Under the pieces are notes generated by a model. It worked only from the letters and a program-made list of their open reading frames with translations, did not search any database and was not told where the DNA came from. Position numbers and translations under genes: made by a program. Below, piece by piece: positions 1 through 13,246 of a stretch of DNA of 64,000 nucleotides (position 1 is its first letter; each line of letters opens with the position of its first letter). The DNA lies in contig CM037830.1 of assembly GCA_021234535.1 (NCBI GenBank), positions 4,686,170 to 4,750,169 of the forward strand. The letters are read 5' to 3'. This stretch comes from Stichopus chloronotus (Eukaryota > Echinodermata > Holothuroidea > Aspidochirotida > Stichopodidae).

Positions 1-3000
1 GCAGTAGCCTTGGACACGTTAATTCAGAAAAAAAAATGCTCATAATTGGATCATTGAAACCACAATGCATTTGTGCATTCTGGTTATTTGCTTGTAATAA
101 GTGTACTGCCCTTTTTACTACCACTTCTTGACACTGCCTCTAACCTGGAGTGCAAGCTCCTTTATGCCTGTAGCGCTTGATCTTTGCACACTGGAGTATT
201 TCCTCATTAGCCACTCTGTTTCATCTGTGGATCAGTCACACAATTTGCACATTCTTCATTGCAAGCCTTGGATAACATAAAGATGGCAGGTAGGTGAATA
301 TAATGTATCAAGTACACGTACTCCTGGGATAATGATGACAACAATGATAACAATGTTCCTGGCCAAAGAAATCTTCGGCTCAAAATACACAGTATTAATC
401 GAGGAAACTTGAAAAAGTGACAGTGAAACTTATTGTCCATTCATTTCGTTCTTCTTAATTGTTGTCGTCACACCGACTGCATTGTACTTTCTTGTTTTCT
501 GTAGTACAGGACATTCCACTGTTCATGTCCTCCCAGAACTCTCTGCGTGAAGTTGTAAGCTCTCGTTTGAGCGTAAAAATGTGGACTGAACCTAAAAACA
601 GACAAGACAAAAAGACCATCTGTGTCCCTCACTGAGTGGTTGACTTGATGAGCTTGACATAAAAGAGATTTAATTTAATGGCAAATTGAGAGAGTTCATT
701 TCAGTGTAGGGGTATCACCTTACCATGTGACGTGACAAACTATGGCCACTTTTAGATTAATGCCACTCGCCGCAGTTCAGTATTGCTAATAGTGACAGTG
801 GCAGGTGTCACATTGAAAAAAAAGTGATAAATGGTTTGATAAATGACCATCTTGGGTTAGGGTGGCAAGGTTTCGTTGTCTGTTAGTGTTAAGAGTAGAA
901 AGTAGTCTTGCTTTTTAATATTATTGAAGTTGAAAATCAATATAATAAGAATTAGTATGATGACATTCAAGGAGGTTACAATTGCAATCATGTCAGGGAA
1001 GGGCAATTCACAGTGGGTTGAATGCGTTTTGGTAATGAGAGGAGAGTTGTTGGAAACTACAAAAAATCTCACCGGGGTAAATTTAGAAGTAACATATCCA
1101 CCAGTCTACAGCTGTAGAGGGGTGTAAGTAAATTAATCAGCAAGTTCAAGGTCTGCTGTCCCTTTTCTGTGTGTTTGCCTACTCTTGGAATGATGCTAGA
1201 ATAAAGCTGAAAATGATTTAAGTACATATGATACTGTATCTCTGATGATACGATGCAGTTAATTATAAACTGATTTGCCCTAATTACATTTAAAGTCACT
1301 TTATCGAGATGTCCGTACTTACGTGTTGCTGATATGTTTGTCTTCAAGAACTTTTGATTTACTGTGATTGATCACTACTATTTGTTTTTTAGTAGCACAC
1401 AGTTACAGTACTTTATTTGTTATAGCTCTGAAGATATCAAAGTTGGCATTTTTTGGGCAAAATGTGATATATGCTTTACATCAAGCAGTCAGTGAGTCAT
1501 TCATTGTTAGTGAAGTTCATTATTTGCATTGACCCTTACTTATCCTGTCCTTACACAACTATTGCACATGCTAGTAATGACAAAATGCATTTTGAAGAGT
1601 GAATTTGGGATGTGAATAGTATAATTTGCGATCTGCAGACTGTTGTCACTAATATGGTGGAATGACAATTCAACCTGACACAGAGTTAAGTTTGACGAGT
1701 TCAATAATATAAGAAACATCTATCTCAGTGTGATAAACACGAAATAATCACATGGAAAGATGGGATATCACAGAGTCAATGGTTGAATTCATCTCAATTT
1801 ACTTTTATAATCCCAGTTATTGATATACATCCATATTAGTGTGTTTGGCATTATCCCTACCAAATTGTAAGTTTGGATGCCAGAGGGGTCGAAGCAGTGA
1901 CCTTTACTGGTAAAAGAAGTGTCCGTTTATTTTGGTGAAGGAGCACCGCTATAGAATGTTTCTGTCATGTTAAGTTTACAAAACGAGCACATAGTTGGCA
2001 CATTTGTACTAACAACCAACAGGGTGTGCCAACATGCAGTGTTAAGTTAACAGTGTGTTGAATTTGAACTGGCCATTTAATTAAATGCCTACAAATTAAA
2101 ATACTGCCTGAAAGTGGCATAAATTGGTTACTTTACAAAGTCCTTCCCTCCTCTTTGCTCTAAGTTTGGTGTTAAATTCTTGCATATATTCAAGACGATA
2201 TATTAAAGAGGAGATACGTTGGATTGTACAGGTGGCGTTTACTTCAGTCATGAAAATGGAAAAATAGATGAATTAAGGTGAAGGAAAAGTACATGGAAAG
2301 GTTGACTGAACCTGGCTGCAGTTCTGGTTTGTGAGAAGTAATAAAAACAGGATGCCCCAGAAGTCTTGCAATCTAATTTTCACAGTTTTTGGGGCCTCTT
2401 CTTAGTTATTTAGGATGTAACATAACAGAATGTGGCAGACAATGATAGAGCAATTCCTGGATGTTTTAGAGATCTCTTAAGTCATTCAGACAGCTGTTTT
2501 TTATCATGTTATATAGCTCTACATATCAAAGTTGGAACCAGAAGTTACAAAAGGGAGCAAAAGGAAAGCAGAGAAGAGAAAGGCTTACAAGAATAGCACA
2601 TCGCCATCAAGCGGCCCCTGAATCTAGCTAGATACTGAAGGTCTCTTTGCTGACAGATGTTTCCTTCTCATAGCACTCTTTTAATGTGAAAATTGTCTCA
2701 GAGAAGATCGTCTTCACGCGTTTGCTCTTCTTCCTTATGCATCGTAAGTCTAAAACAGAAGTCTCTCTACCCAAACAAGGGGGAAGAGAAATTAGTTTTG
2801 CAGGAAAGGCTCCTTTTTGTTCTTAGATCTATTTATATTAAGTTGCAATTATGGTAGAAACAGATGTTCCTACCTTCTCATGTAGGTTTTGTCATCGTTG
2901 CAAAGTTCATTTCCTTGCCCCTATTCGGAAAAAAAAAAAGGCCTGATCGTTTCTGCCCGATATCTTTCATCGACCCTGAGTACGTGTAATAAGTATCGCA

Positions 3001-5420
3001 GACGAGTTTGCGATACTGGCCGATTTCTTGTTTTTAAAGGAATTCTGAGCATCTTGTGTCTCAGTCAGATGCTTCTGCTGCTGCAGAATCATGAATATTC
3101 AAATACATTAGTACAAAAATATGTATACAAGTCAAAAGTAGTGTGGCCTTCAGATCTATGAAGGTTTTGCTTGGGGGATAGGAAGCAATTACTTTTGTAG
3201 CGATAATATTGCATTAGTAAATGACAGTCAGATGTTATACAGTGTATGGCATTTTGGTTGTGGATATTAAAAGTACAGCATATCTCTCAGGATATCTGAT
3301 CCATAGGAGCACTGAAGTCCTGTGGAGAATCTGTGCTTGTTACGTCACAAAACAAAGTAAAGAAATACGTATATGAGTAAATATGAGCGAAGATTTGCAG
3401 TTTCACAATTTTTCATGCAAGAGAACTTGGTGGCAGTGTCTTTGCGTTAGTACATTATGTAATGCTTGTCTGCAGTTTGTTCTGTTCTTCACCCACTGTA
3501 TCTTGTTGTGCAGCAGTTTTCCATTAATCCATACTGCCAGTAAACTTGTTTTAATTTCAATGTGCACATGTTTCAGTGTCCCATCGCGTGATACTGTCGT
3601 CAACAGCCTCAAAATTTTTAAGTCTTAGATTATCAGCAATGTAATTGAGACAATGAAATATGACAGTTATTGAGCAAAATTTGCTCACTGAAAATCATAT
3701 AAATCTCAAATTTATGAGCATTATTGCAGATGATGAGATGCGTAGATGCGTGAAGAGCAATGATCGGTCTTTTGTGTTCGAACACGGTGCATTTGTTTCT
3801 CTGTGCTGAAGGTGAATTGGAAATTAGTTACTTTCAAAGGAAAGTTCAGTTTTGCGTATGGAGTAATTTTTTTTTCATGACTTAGCCACATGTCTTCTGA
3901 TCTTTCTGCTTGCAATATGCTCATTGTTTAGCATTCTGTATGTGCTCAAATTTAGCAAGTTGGTATAAAGTGTGGCAAACAACTCATTCATTGAATGTTT
4001 GTGATTATGATACCATGTACAATGAATGAAAAAGCAGCTTGCAATGTGTGTTTTGCTCTGGCTATACATTTGACCTCCACATATCCTTTATAGTACAAGA
4101 TTATTGCCTCCAAATATTTGTTAATTTCCACTGTAGAGAGTGAGTATACTTTTCACTACCTATTTGAACTATCTACAGTTTATAAGGCATGCACTAATAC
4201 AGTAGTGTGGTTCATTATAATTGATGCTGTACATAAACAAAGACTTGCCGTTCTGATCAGGAGCTAGAAACACCAAGATTGCTGGAAGACAAATTCACTG
4301 CTATCTTGTCCAATTTAAATGTCTGTCTGTGCTGCAGTTTACAATCCAGTGATCTGCAGGTAAGATTAGACTGAGATAAGTTGTGTACATGTACAGTACA
4401 TGATCTAGCGTAGTGTAGGTAGACGTGCACTGTGGTACCTCTTGTATATCCTACACAGCTGCTCGTAAACTTGAGCTGTTGATCCAAGTGAATTAGTGCA
4501 TGTCTGAACAATGGTTCATATAGACTAATGTGGGTTTAAATTGTGAATTTAGACAAATGTGCAACCAGTATCTCACTATCTCTTGGGAATCAAGTCGTTT
4601 GTTGCAGGACTGTCTCAGTTAGTCTTTGCTCGTTTAGAATTTTTTTTTAACACTGTGTTTGAGATTAAGTTGTTCAGATCAAATTTAGTGCCTGGCTGCT
4701 GATGATAAAGTACTGTATACAACCTTACCTAGATAGATGTGTAACCTTATGGTGTATCAGAGAACAAATATCAAAGAATTAGTGTCTAAATCATCAAGCC
4801 CGAACATTTTCGTAAAGTCTGCAGCCTCTGTTGTCACAGTGTTGTGCCCAAATGGTAGATGGTCATGTGATACGTTTCCTTTAGTCTAGACTTACTTATA
4901 GTTCTAGGTGAGAATATTTGTGAAATCTGCACACTTTTTTTTACGATACATCATTAGTCTTTTATGTTACAAATAGGCCGCTGCATGTGTAATACCTCTT
5001 GGATACCTGATAAAATTCAGAATGACTCATACACCACACAGTAGGCTTCCCTAAACATGTACATGTAGAGGTATTACATCTTCATTATTACATACTCCAC
5101 CACAGTGAATAATCTCCCTTGGCATTGTGTAACTTGCTCCATTAGAAACTTAATTTACCTTCACATTTCAATTCTGCCCTTCTAAGCTTCAAACTGTTAA
5201 TAGACCAAGCAATTGGGCTACCATTTTGATTGGAGTGCCAGTAATTTAATTCTGCAACACATGTTTGGTTAAGTGATGTTTTTGAAAGGGAGAGAGTAAG
5301 GCAGAGTCTGTTCTGTTGACTCTACATAAATCATTTTGTATGGATTTAATGGACTCATTCATTCTATTTACACTCCGTTCATTACCTGCAGTAGGCTTTT
5401 GTCCACATGAGGTCTTTGCT

Positions 5421-5481
5421 CAATGTGTTATTTCTGTAATAGGCTTCAATGCAATGTGTTATTTCTGTGTTAGGCTTCAAT
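5421..5481. repeat. 31-bp tandem duplication
   Basis: CAATGTGTTATTTCTGTAAT then AGGCTTCAATG at 5421 is repeated at 5452 with two differences (GTGT for GTAA). Confidence 0.85.
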
Positions 5482-8400
5482 GTCTTTCAGACAACTTATT
5501 CAGTGAAGTGCATTGGTAGCTTAGCTAAAAGGAACCTAATATTCATCTTCCATTCCGACCCACTATCTCACATGGTAAGCTTAAGTGACATTTTGTCGTT
5601 TGCCAGAGAAATCCTTGTGTACATAGTTGTCATAGGGCAAGTGTGCATTATCAAGCAAATGTAAAGAATTTTGTTTCAGATTTTCAGTTGATTTTTTGCA
5701 GTTCCTAGCACTCGCAATGAGCTTTTCTACATAATAAACTTGGTATGTGTCCAACGGTTATTTTGCAATGGATGAATAATGCTGCCACAGGGAGCTTTCA
5801 TCAAACGAAGCTACCCGCTAATACAGCTGGGCTGTAAGTAACCTTGCGCAGTGCTCGTGTGTGATGCCTGAAACACTGCAGTAAGTACATGTTAAGAAAG
5901 TCTGCCCATATATCTTTCTCTCTTTGGCAAAGCTATTATCATTTTGTATCCCTCTGCAACTTGTGTAGAATGTGTTCTGCCGATGTTGGCTGATTAAATC
6001 TGAAATTTCATTTGTGGCTGAGTCTGGGTAAAAGCGTGCTAGTGGCATAATTGGTGCATCAAATGACAACAAGAACAAACTGCGTTGTATGGGGGGGGGG
6101 GGAAAAGCTGGTAGTCTGGACTCGTGGGAACAGCCGTCTGAGGAGAGGGTTTTCGAGTTGGCAACTGTGGACAGTTTGCCAAAACAGCTGCAGGGCCAAA
6201 TAAGTGATACATTAACAGCTGATTATCCAGATTTTACCAGGTGTGCCATGCTGGATTTTTATTACATTTTTTTTTTAAACAACAAAACCGTATGGCTAGT
6301 GCATAATAAGAATTTTGCAGTTGGTATTTAACTTACATCTAAAAAATTGTAACCAACAACTATTCTAAGGATGCATGGACATAGGGTGTGTGCAGTAAGG
6401 TATGGGTGACAGGTGTAAATAAGGAAAGAACATGTAAGTTACAACACATTCAGTTCTAAGCTTAAACATCTTTTCTTTTACCATAGCAGCTTAAATTATG
6501 GCTATTACAGATTAGAATATTGTTGTTGGTTTATGAAGAAAGACTTTGTCATGAGAAACTTGAAAAACAAGAAATAGTCACGTGAAACAAAGGATGTGTT
6601 AAGATGAGGTACATGCAGTTACATGTGGGTGACAGTTGTAACTAGGGAATGTTGTTGGAGAATACAATAAGCACAATAGTGTGTTATACTCTCTGAAATG
6701 CTAAATTCTCTCCTGTGAAGTGTACGTGTAGGGCATTCAGTGGCCTCAAAGTAATGAAACTGCAACCACCTAACAAGTCAAATCTTCTTTCCAACAACAA
6801 ACACATGATGCAGGTTTTAATATGATCACAAATACAGTACCATACATAGGTGTTGTTGCGAAGTATTGCATGTTGCACTTACTGTATACCATCAACTTTC
6901 TTTCTTTACCAGGGCTTTCTGCTGAAATGGTTTGTAGCATACACATTATGAATATATCATCTCAATGCATTAAATACTGTATGTGCAGTTTACAGCAGTA
7001 GTTCTGAGTTCATCTCCCCTTTTTGCTACTGCATTTACACATTGATACTGTATCTCCTCACATGTAATGATCTTTATGTTTCAGCTGTTTCAGCACTGCC
7101 CTCTATGACACCAATCTTGTTTACCCATCCTTTGTCTTCCTTATGACTTTCAGAGTACCTTTGCTTGTGATTCCAGTACCCCGCAAAGAGTTGAAATTGC
7201 TTTCCTCTGAGTGTTTTTGTTAGACAGTATTTTTGTTTTTTAAATTGTTTGCTTCTACATCAGAATTGGTCAAATGGAGATAATTGCCTCTCTCTTTCTT
7301 CTACATGTTTTGCCATTATTCAATGTATAAGTGAACATTTTGTTAAATTTCAGAGAAAAAAAAATCAGCAAGAAACATTTTTAACCTAGGTAGGAAGCAC
7401 AGTGAACCAAGATGAAAATTGAAAAGTTGTGGTTGTATGAATATAACATAATCACACACAAGTTTGTTTTATTCTGGTTCAGTTGCACAGTAAATAGTTT
7501 CTCACTTTCAATCATACAGATTAACTTCATGAGCCATTACATGACATATATGAGATCCTTCCAATGTTCCACTTCACAAGATAGTAGGGATTTTCACATT
7601 TATACACCAACATATGAATATTCCATGAATATATATCAATATTTATATGAACATAATTTGTCAGCACAATATATGCACACTCATAGTCGCCGAAGTTTCA
7701 CCTTCATCCAAAAAAAAAAAAAGGAAGAAAGAAAGAAATATTGGAATGAGTACAAACTAGTTCTGTAAAGGAGGCTGATGTGTTGGTAAAATTATCAAGG
7801 TAGGAAAAGAAAACACTGTGACATCTTTGGCATTTGACTGTGTTCTGAATGTTGCAATGTTTTCTTGCATTAGACCAAGTGATTGGTCTTGATGGAAGCC
7901 GTGCAGTAAAAGTCATCATTAGAGAAAAGGAAAGAGAGAGTCCAGTTAACATGTCTTTTCCATTTAAGGATATAAGTATGAAACATGACATCATGTCAGA
8001 ACTTTGCAGTAAATATTGTACATAAACCATAGACCTTAAATTATCAGCAGAAAGCTCACATGGAAAACTTGTCAGGAAGGAAAGTGTGTGACATTGTAAT
8101 ACAAATGCCTGTCTTTCATTTAAAAAAAAGACCAAAACACCATGGAAACCTTTGAAAAAATCTCTGTGTAATAGATTTTCCGGAACGAATTGATTGCAAT
8201 CAAAACTTTATTTTCAACGTTGATGATTTCTGACAGTTCCAAGCATTCTAGCTATTATTCTAGTCATCATGTCCTTTCATCTTGGTTTCAGATTTTTTTT
8301 TTTCAATTCATTCAATGGAAGGTTGTTAAGCTGATGTTTCATTTGAGACTTTAATCTGAAATTTCACCTCAGGCAACAGATCTTGCCCTCATGTCCCAGA

Positions 8401-11400
8401 GTTCTGCTGCAAGACATAAATGCAGATTATGACAAAGCTGCCTGAATCCCTTTTGGCAAGTGGTGGGCCAGAAAGGAGGGAACTAGAAGTGGATTCAGTG
8501 GGTAGGAAAAAGAAAAAGATTATAGGTTACTTTTTGCAATTTAGATATGATAACAACAGTTTAGGGATAGTTTCAAAGGAAATTGAGTTGTCTTATGGTT
8601 AGTCATAATGCATGTGTGTTATGGTATCATAAAGATGGAAAGTAGGGAGGAGGAAGTTAGGATTACATTCATATCATGATTAGATATATCAGAAAGTATG
8701 TATGTAGTTATACTGTTATAGTTGCCATTCTTAGTGGGAATTATGGCTTTTGTTTTAAGGAAAAAAAAATCACCTCAAAGGGAAATTTGATTTTTGTGTC
8801 ACAGAAAAAAATCACATTCTTAAAACCAATATTTGTGATGCCTACTTGTAAACATATCTCCAGACAATGCTTGGACTGAACTGGTAGTATATGTGGGTCA
8901 GTAGGATCAAAATACAAAAACCTTTAAAACGCAATACTCCAGAAAAGAAACTTAGTTGATCCCACATGTTTTGAAGAGTGCACTGCATTAATTTAAGTAC
9001 AATGACCCTCATGCTTTATGTATATATACATTGATCATTGTAATCATCTATGTGGTATTGTACATTGCATTCTGGATATATCATTGAAATCACAATGCTC
9101 CGCTGTAGGCTGCTTTCCAATGGTACCATTGCTTATATCTTTTTAAAGTATATTATGTTATTCTGAAGTTGAAATCCAGTTTATCCCTCACTAGAGTCAG
9201 CCATAGTGTAAGAATATATGAGCTATAATTCTCTACCTTGATCTCTTTTGCTTGGGAGTGAGTAGTTGATATATGTTGCACTCTCTGAAATGGTAAGTTA
9301 AATTAGGAGAGGAACATGTAAGGAATGGGTCTAAATACTGTACTGATATGTTGCAGCATTGCTGCTCTAGTTGGTGATAGGTGATCCTCTCATTTCATGG
9401 CATTTCCACTCATATCATAATAAAGTATCATATGTTTCAACTTCAATTTATTGGTCATACAAGAGTTGTTTAAAATTATTTCTTTCCTAAAATTCCAAAC
9501 AGTAGTTTGATCTAGTATGAAAAAACTAATATAATTTTTTTTTGCAGTTTTGAATTCAGTGTAATTGAAGACTTCAACATGAAAAGTAGGAAGTGTATAG
9601 TCTGTATATGAAATCGCAAATTATATCTTACGAATAATGATTTATGGGCAGCCCTCATTTTTGCAATCTGAGTAGCTCTTGGCTATTTCCAGAGACTGAG
9701 AATTTATGTGCATGCATGCTTGCTGATACTTTTGGATGTTTTATCACATCCAGTAGTCGTCACATTTTAAAGCTATTAGCATTTGACTGATTCATCTACT
9801 CGTGATGTATTTCAAGGTGTTACAGAAGTTCGGTCAGGGTAACCATTTAGAAAAATGCTTTTGCTTGTTATGAAAGGAAACCAAAACTGAACACAGTCAG
9901 CCAAAGACTTGGGATGAAGGTTGGATTGCTGTTGTTCGTATCTTGCAGGAAACATATTACATATATACAGCACGTACTTGTGTGGTCTTCACTCACTCTG
10001 TCTTCACTCATGTGATTCATTTTCAGAGATGAATTGATCGACTCACAAAATCAAATTCTGTTTGTCAGAGCTTATGCTGCAGCTGCTGCTGTAGTTTTGT
10101 CACAACATTGAAAGATCAACTCAGTCAATGTTATTTTGCATTTGTCACAAAAGTGCACAGCATTCGTGTGAAATGTACCCCACATATCTTCACTCGCTGA
10201 TCGACACTATGAAATTCTGATTAAACCTTGACATTTTGGTGAAAATTCTTTGAGTTATTGTTTGGTGGGTTACCCACCATTTTGACTTGAAATTCCCTAT
10301 GTTTGACATACTTTGATACAATGCCCAAAGTAAAGAAAAACATACACATGTGTATATCCTGAGGTGACAGTTTAATGATGGAGTAGTACTTAACTAACCT
10401 TCAGGCTATTAATGCAAATTTGTCAGCACTGTGTTCACAAAGGAGGTACCTAGATTACTATCGCTGTGCATAGTCTTGCCTTTCTCTTGACAGGTTAATA
10501 ATGTTGATGGTAATTATGCTCGAAGTATTTTTAGAGGTTAGGGAGAAGTGGTGCATTACAAAAGAAAACTATGAAAGGTCAAACTTGTGACAAGCAAGAT
10601 GACATTTTCAAGGAGGTGCTGTCACTGTGGGAAAAGAATTAATGTTAAAGTATGTGTTTAGCTGTCTTGCCAAATCTCTGTAGAGTACTAACTGCATCAA
10701 GATAAATGTGTATGTTTGTGACTAGTATCCGTTAGCTGTGTTTTTGAATGTCATGCACTAGCAATGTATCTAGATGAATGTATTTGTGAATGTCATCTTG
10801 AATTTTCAAGGGAGAACAGAATCTAGCTTTTCTTGTCCAATTAAGATAAATCATTAAAACTTTCAATTTAGAGAAACTGTCATTTTTAGACCATAGATTA
10901 CAATCAGGGTTCCCTGGCATTAATTGTGGTGCAATCATAGTGTTCAATTTACCTCTCTGCAGCTTTTAATCAGCATTAGATATTGTAATGAAAACAGCTC
11001 TGGAATCCAGTTTTTGTACTGTTTGTTTTAACCCAGAAAGGCAAATCATAACAACAACAAAAAAAACGCATGCATGCTGAAATTATGGAAGTAATGAGAG
11101 TGTGTTAGTTGATCTACCAAGGAAAGAAAAATAGATTGTCGACAGAACATGTTGACAGTCTTCTAGATACATGTTAAAACATGTTCAAAGGAATGCATGT
11201 ATAATATCTTGAAGAATCAAATGATGTATGGACAGTGTTTTCTATAAGGCCTTCTTGCCTTGTACAAGTTTACATTTCTGCATTCTTACCTGTCACAACA
11301 CATTTTGTGTCTCTCACTTTTCCATGATTTTGTGACCTTCAGTGACCTTGGAAACTCTGACTTCATCCCCTGACATCTTAGTAATCGTTGGCTGTTATCT

Positions 11401-12942
11401 CCCACATTTTATAATGCTGTCATTTTCTTTTGTTGTATTTTTTTGAAGAATTCTGTGATATTTGAACCTTGGTTCCCAGATGTTTTTTCTGACCTGTTCT
11501 GAAAACAGACTGATAGTTAGTTTGCACATTGTTTATACCAAGTCTTTTGATGGTGCTTGAAAGCAATAATAAATTCTCTCATAATAATTAAATTGCCTTA
11601 TCACTGTTAAGTTTCTTTTCTCCCTTTGCCATAGTATCAACACAACCCCAACAGTCTTGCAAATGAAGGTGATTTACATTTCTTTGATATTACAGCATCT
11701 TCTGGAAAGGTCTGCTATCCCTATAATGTTTTATACAAACCTAAATCTGCTCAAGGTTTCATAGAGAGGTTTACTTTTAATGAAACGTTTAGTACTTTAG
11801 TTGTGTTCAGTCTCAACAGTAGGTCTGCCTATATGTAAGTGCTATCAAAGTGTATTTTTAGTAACTATGTGACCTCTCATATGTTCTTTTTTTTTTTGCT
11901 CTAGCTACATAATCTTTACCACTATAGCAAACACCAGAGAAAAAGGACCAACCGAAATGCTTGTCACATCATTGAACTAAATGTTATTAGAATATATCAT
12001 TTGGTGTTGAATTTAATTTTTTGAGAGCTGCCAAATAGTATAATTTAACATATCAATATGTTTTAGGGAAATATTGTATGTTTTGCTGCTCTAAAGTCCG
12101 TTTTTTTAAAGTTGGACTATGGTTGTGCGAAAGTGTTTGGCTGTAATAACGAATGGATTCATTGTTGTGCATATGAGTTCGGTTTTTCCCACAGCTTGCT
12201 TAGCAGGTGTAGGCATGCACATAGATGATTGCATACACACCGTACTCCATACATGCAGTACTGTGCGTGGATCTGGTCGCGTGCTGGCAAGTTAGTTCAA
12301 TGACAACATAGCAGGCCGAAGGCATTCGATCGCCAAGGGATTGCCACGCCTGCGTGGGGTCAAGGGGTCAGTTTCCTTGACATGGTAGATAGCAGTGCAT
12401 TTATTATGCTGAGATAGGTAAGGGATTCGTAAATGAATAACCAAACCGGAGGAGTCTTGGGATGTTGGGATGCTCCCTATATAGCATGTAGTGGTGGCCT
12501 AACTTCATAAACCTTACTATTAATGATCACCAAAGAAACAAGACTAGATAGTTTTGTTTGTGTCATCTTTCATCTTTTCAAAAATTATAAAAATCTCTTT
12601 TTGAGTAACATTTGCTGCATACTTTGTATTTTTCGTACTCTAAAACATGATATACTGGATTATGTGACCTTGAGCAACATCGATGAACTTTGATCTTAGT
12701 CTAGAAAAAAACTACCACTTGTAAATGACCAACATGCATGAAAATTACCCCATTCCAAAATCTGTGTGTAGACCTTATGCTATGTTTGATTCTGCTTGAT
12801 ATTTCATAATCATGGTAAGTTACTTCAATTGCAATATTACAATTATAGGAACACCAACTGGTGATATAATTTTATTAGATTGCAAAGTTTGATCCTCAAG
12901 AGATTTCCTTAGTCTATTTCTTGGAAGTTTCAAGTTTGAGAC

Positions 12943-12985
12943 CTTACATTACAAGTCCACTTTACATTACAAGTCCACCTTACAT
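12943..12985. repeat. 18-bp tandem repeat, just over two units
   Basis: (C/T)TTACATTACAAGTCCAC occurs twice head to tail (12943 and 12961), followed by a partial third unit CTTACATT. Confidence 0.85.
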
Positions 12986-13081
12986 TCAGATACATGATGT
13001 AGGACTCCATCTTGCAGTAGTATTGCATTCATTTATAACATACATTACCCTGCGGCAGTCAGTTTTAGGTTAATATTTCAG

Positions 13082-13246
13082 GTGGCACTGGAAAATGAGA
13101 GAGCTTATTATGATGTCTTCCTGTTTACTGGCTCCCTTCGTTCCATAAGTGCCTGCAAACCAACGGTGGAAGGCATTCAGCTTTGTTTCCTCGATGCTGA
13201 GGATGAATTATTAAAAAGCCTTTTGTTTAGTTTGATGAGCCTAAAG
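13082..13246 (+). other. Candidate internal exon, unknown product (weak)
   Basis: An open stretch of exactly 55 codons lies between a plausible acceptor (TTAATATTTCAG ending at 13081) and a plausible donor (AAAG|GTTAATG at 13247), phase 0 at both ends. The peptide begins VALENERAYYDVFLFTGSLR and contains CFLDAEDELLKSL. I do not recognise the product. It does not match any PMCA segment I know, and phase 0 would not connect directly to the phase-1 PMCA exons. Splice-like sites and an open frame of this size can occur by chance in 64 kb. Confidence 0.15.

Noticed and set aside
7704..8135. 143-codon open frame on the minus strand
   Set aside because: It ends in a poly-phenylalanine stretch from a simple A/G-rich repeat and shows no family resemblance.
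8417..8500. Possible short first exon starting ATG near 8435
   Set aside because: The acceptor context is weak, the peptide does not match PMCA N-termini I know, and the donor-like GTAGGA is marginal.
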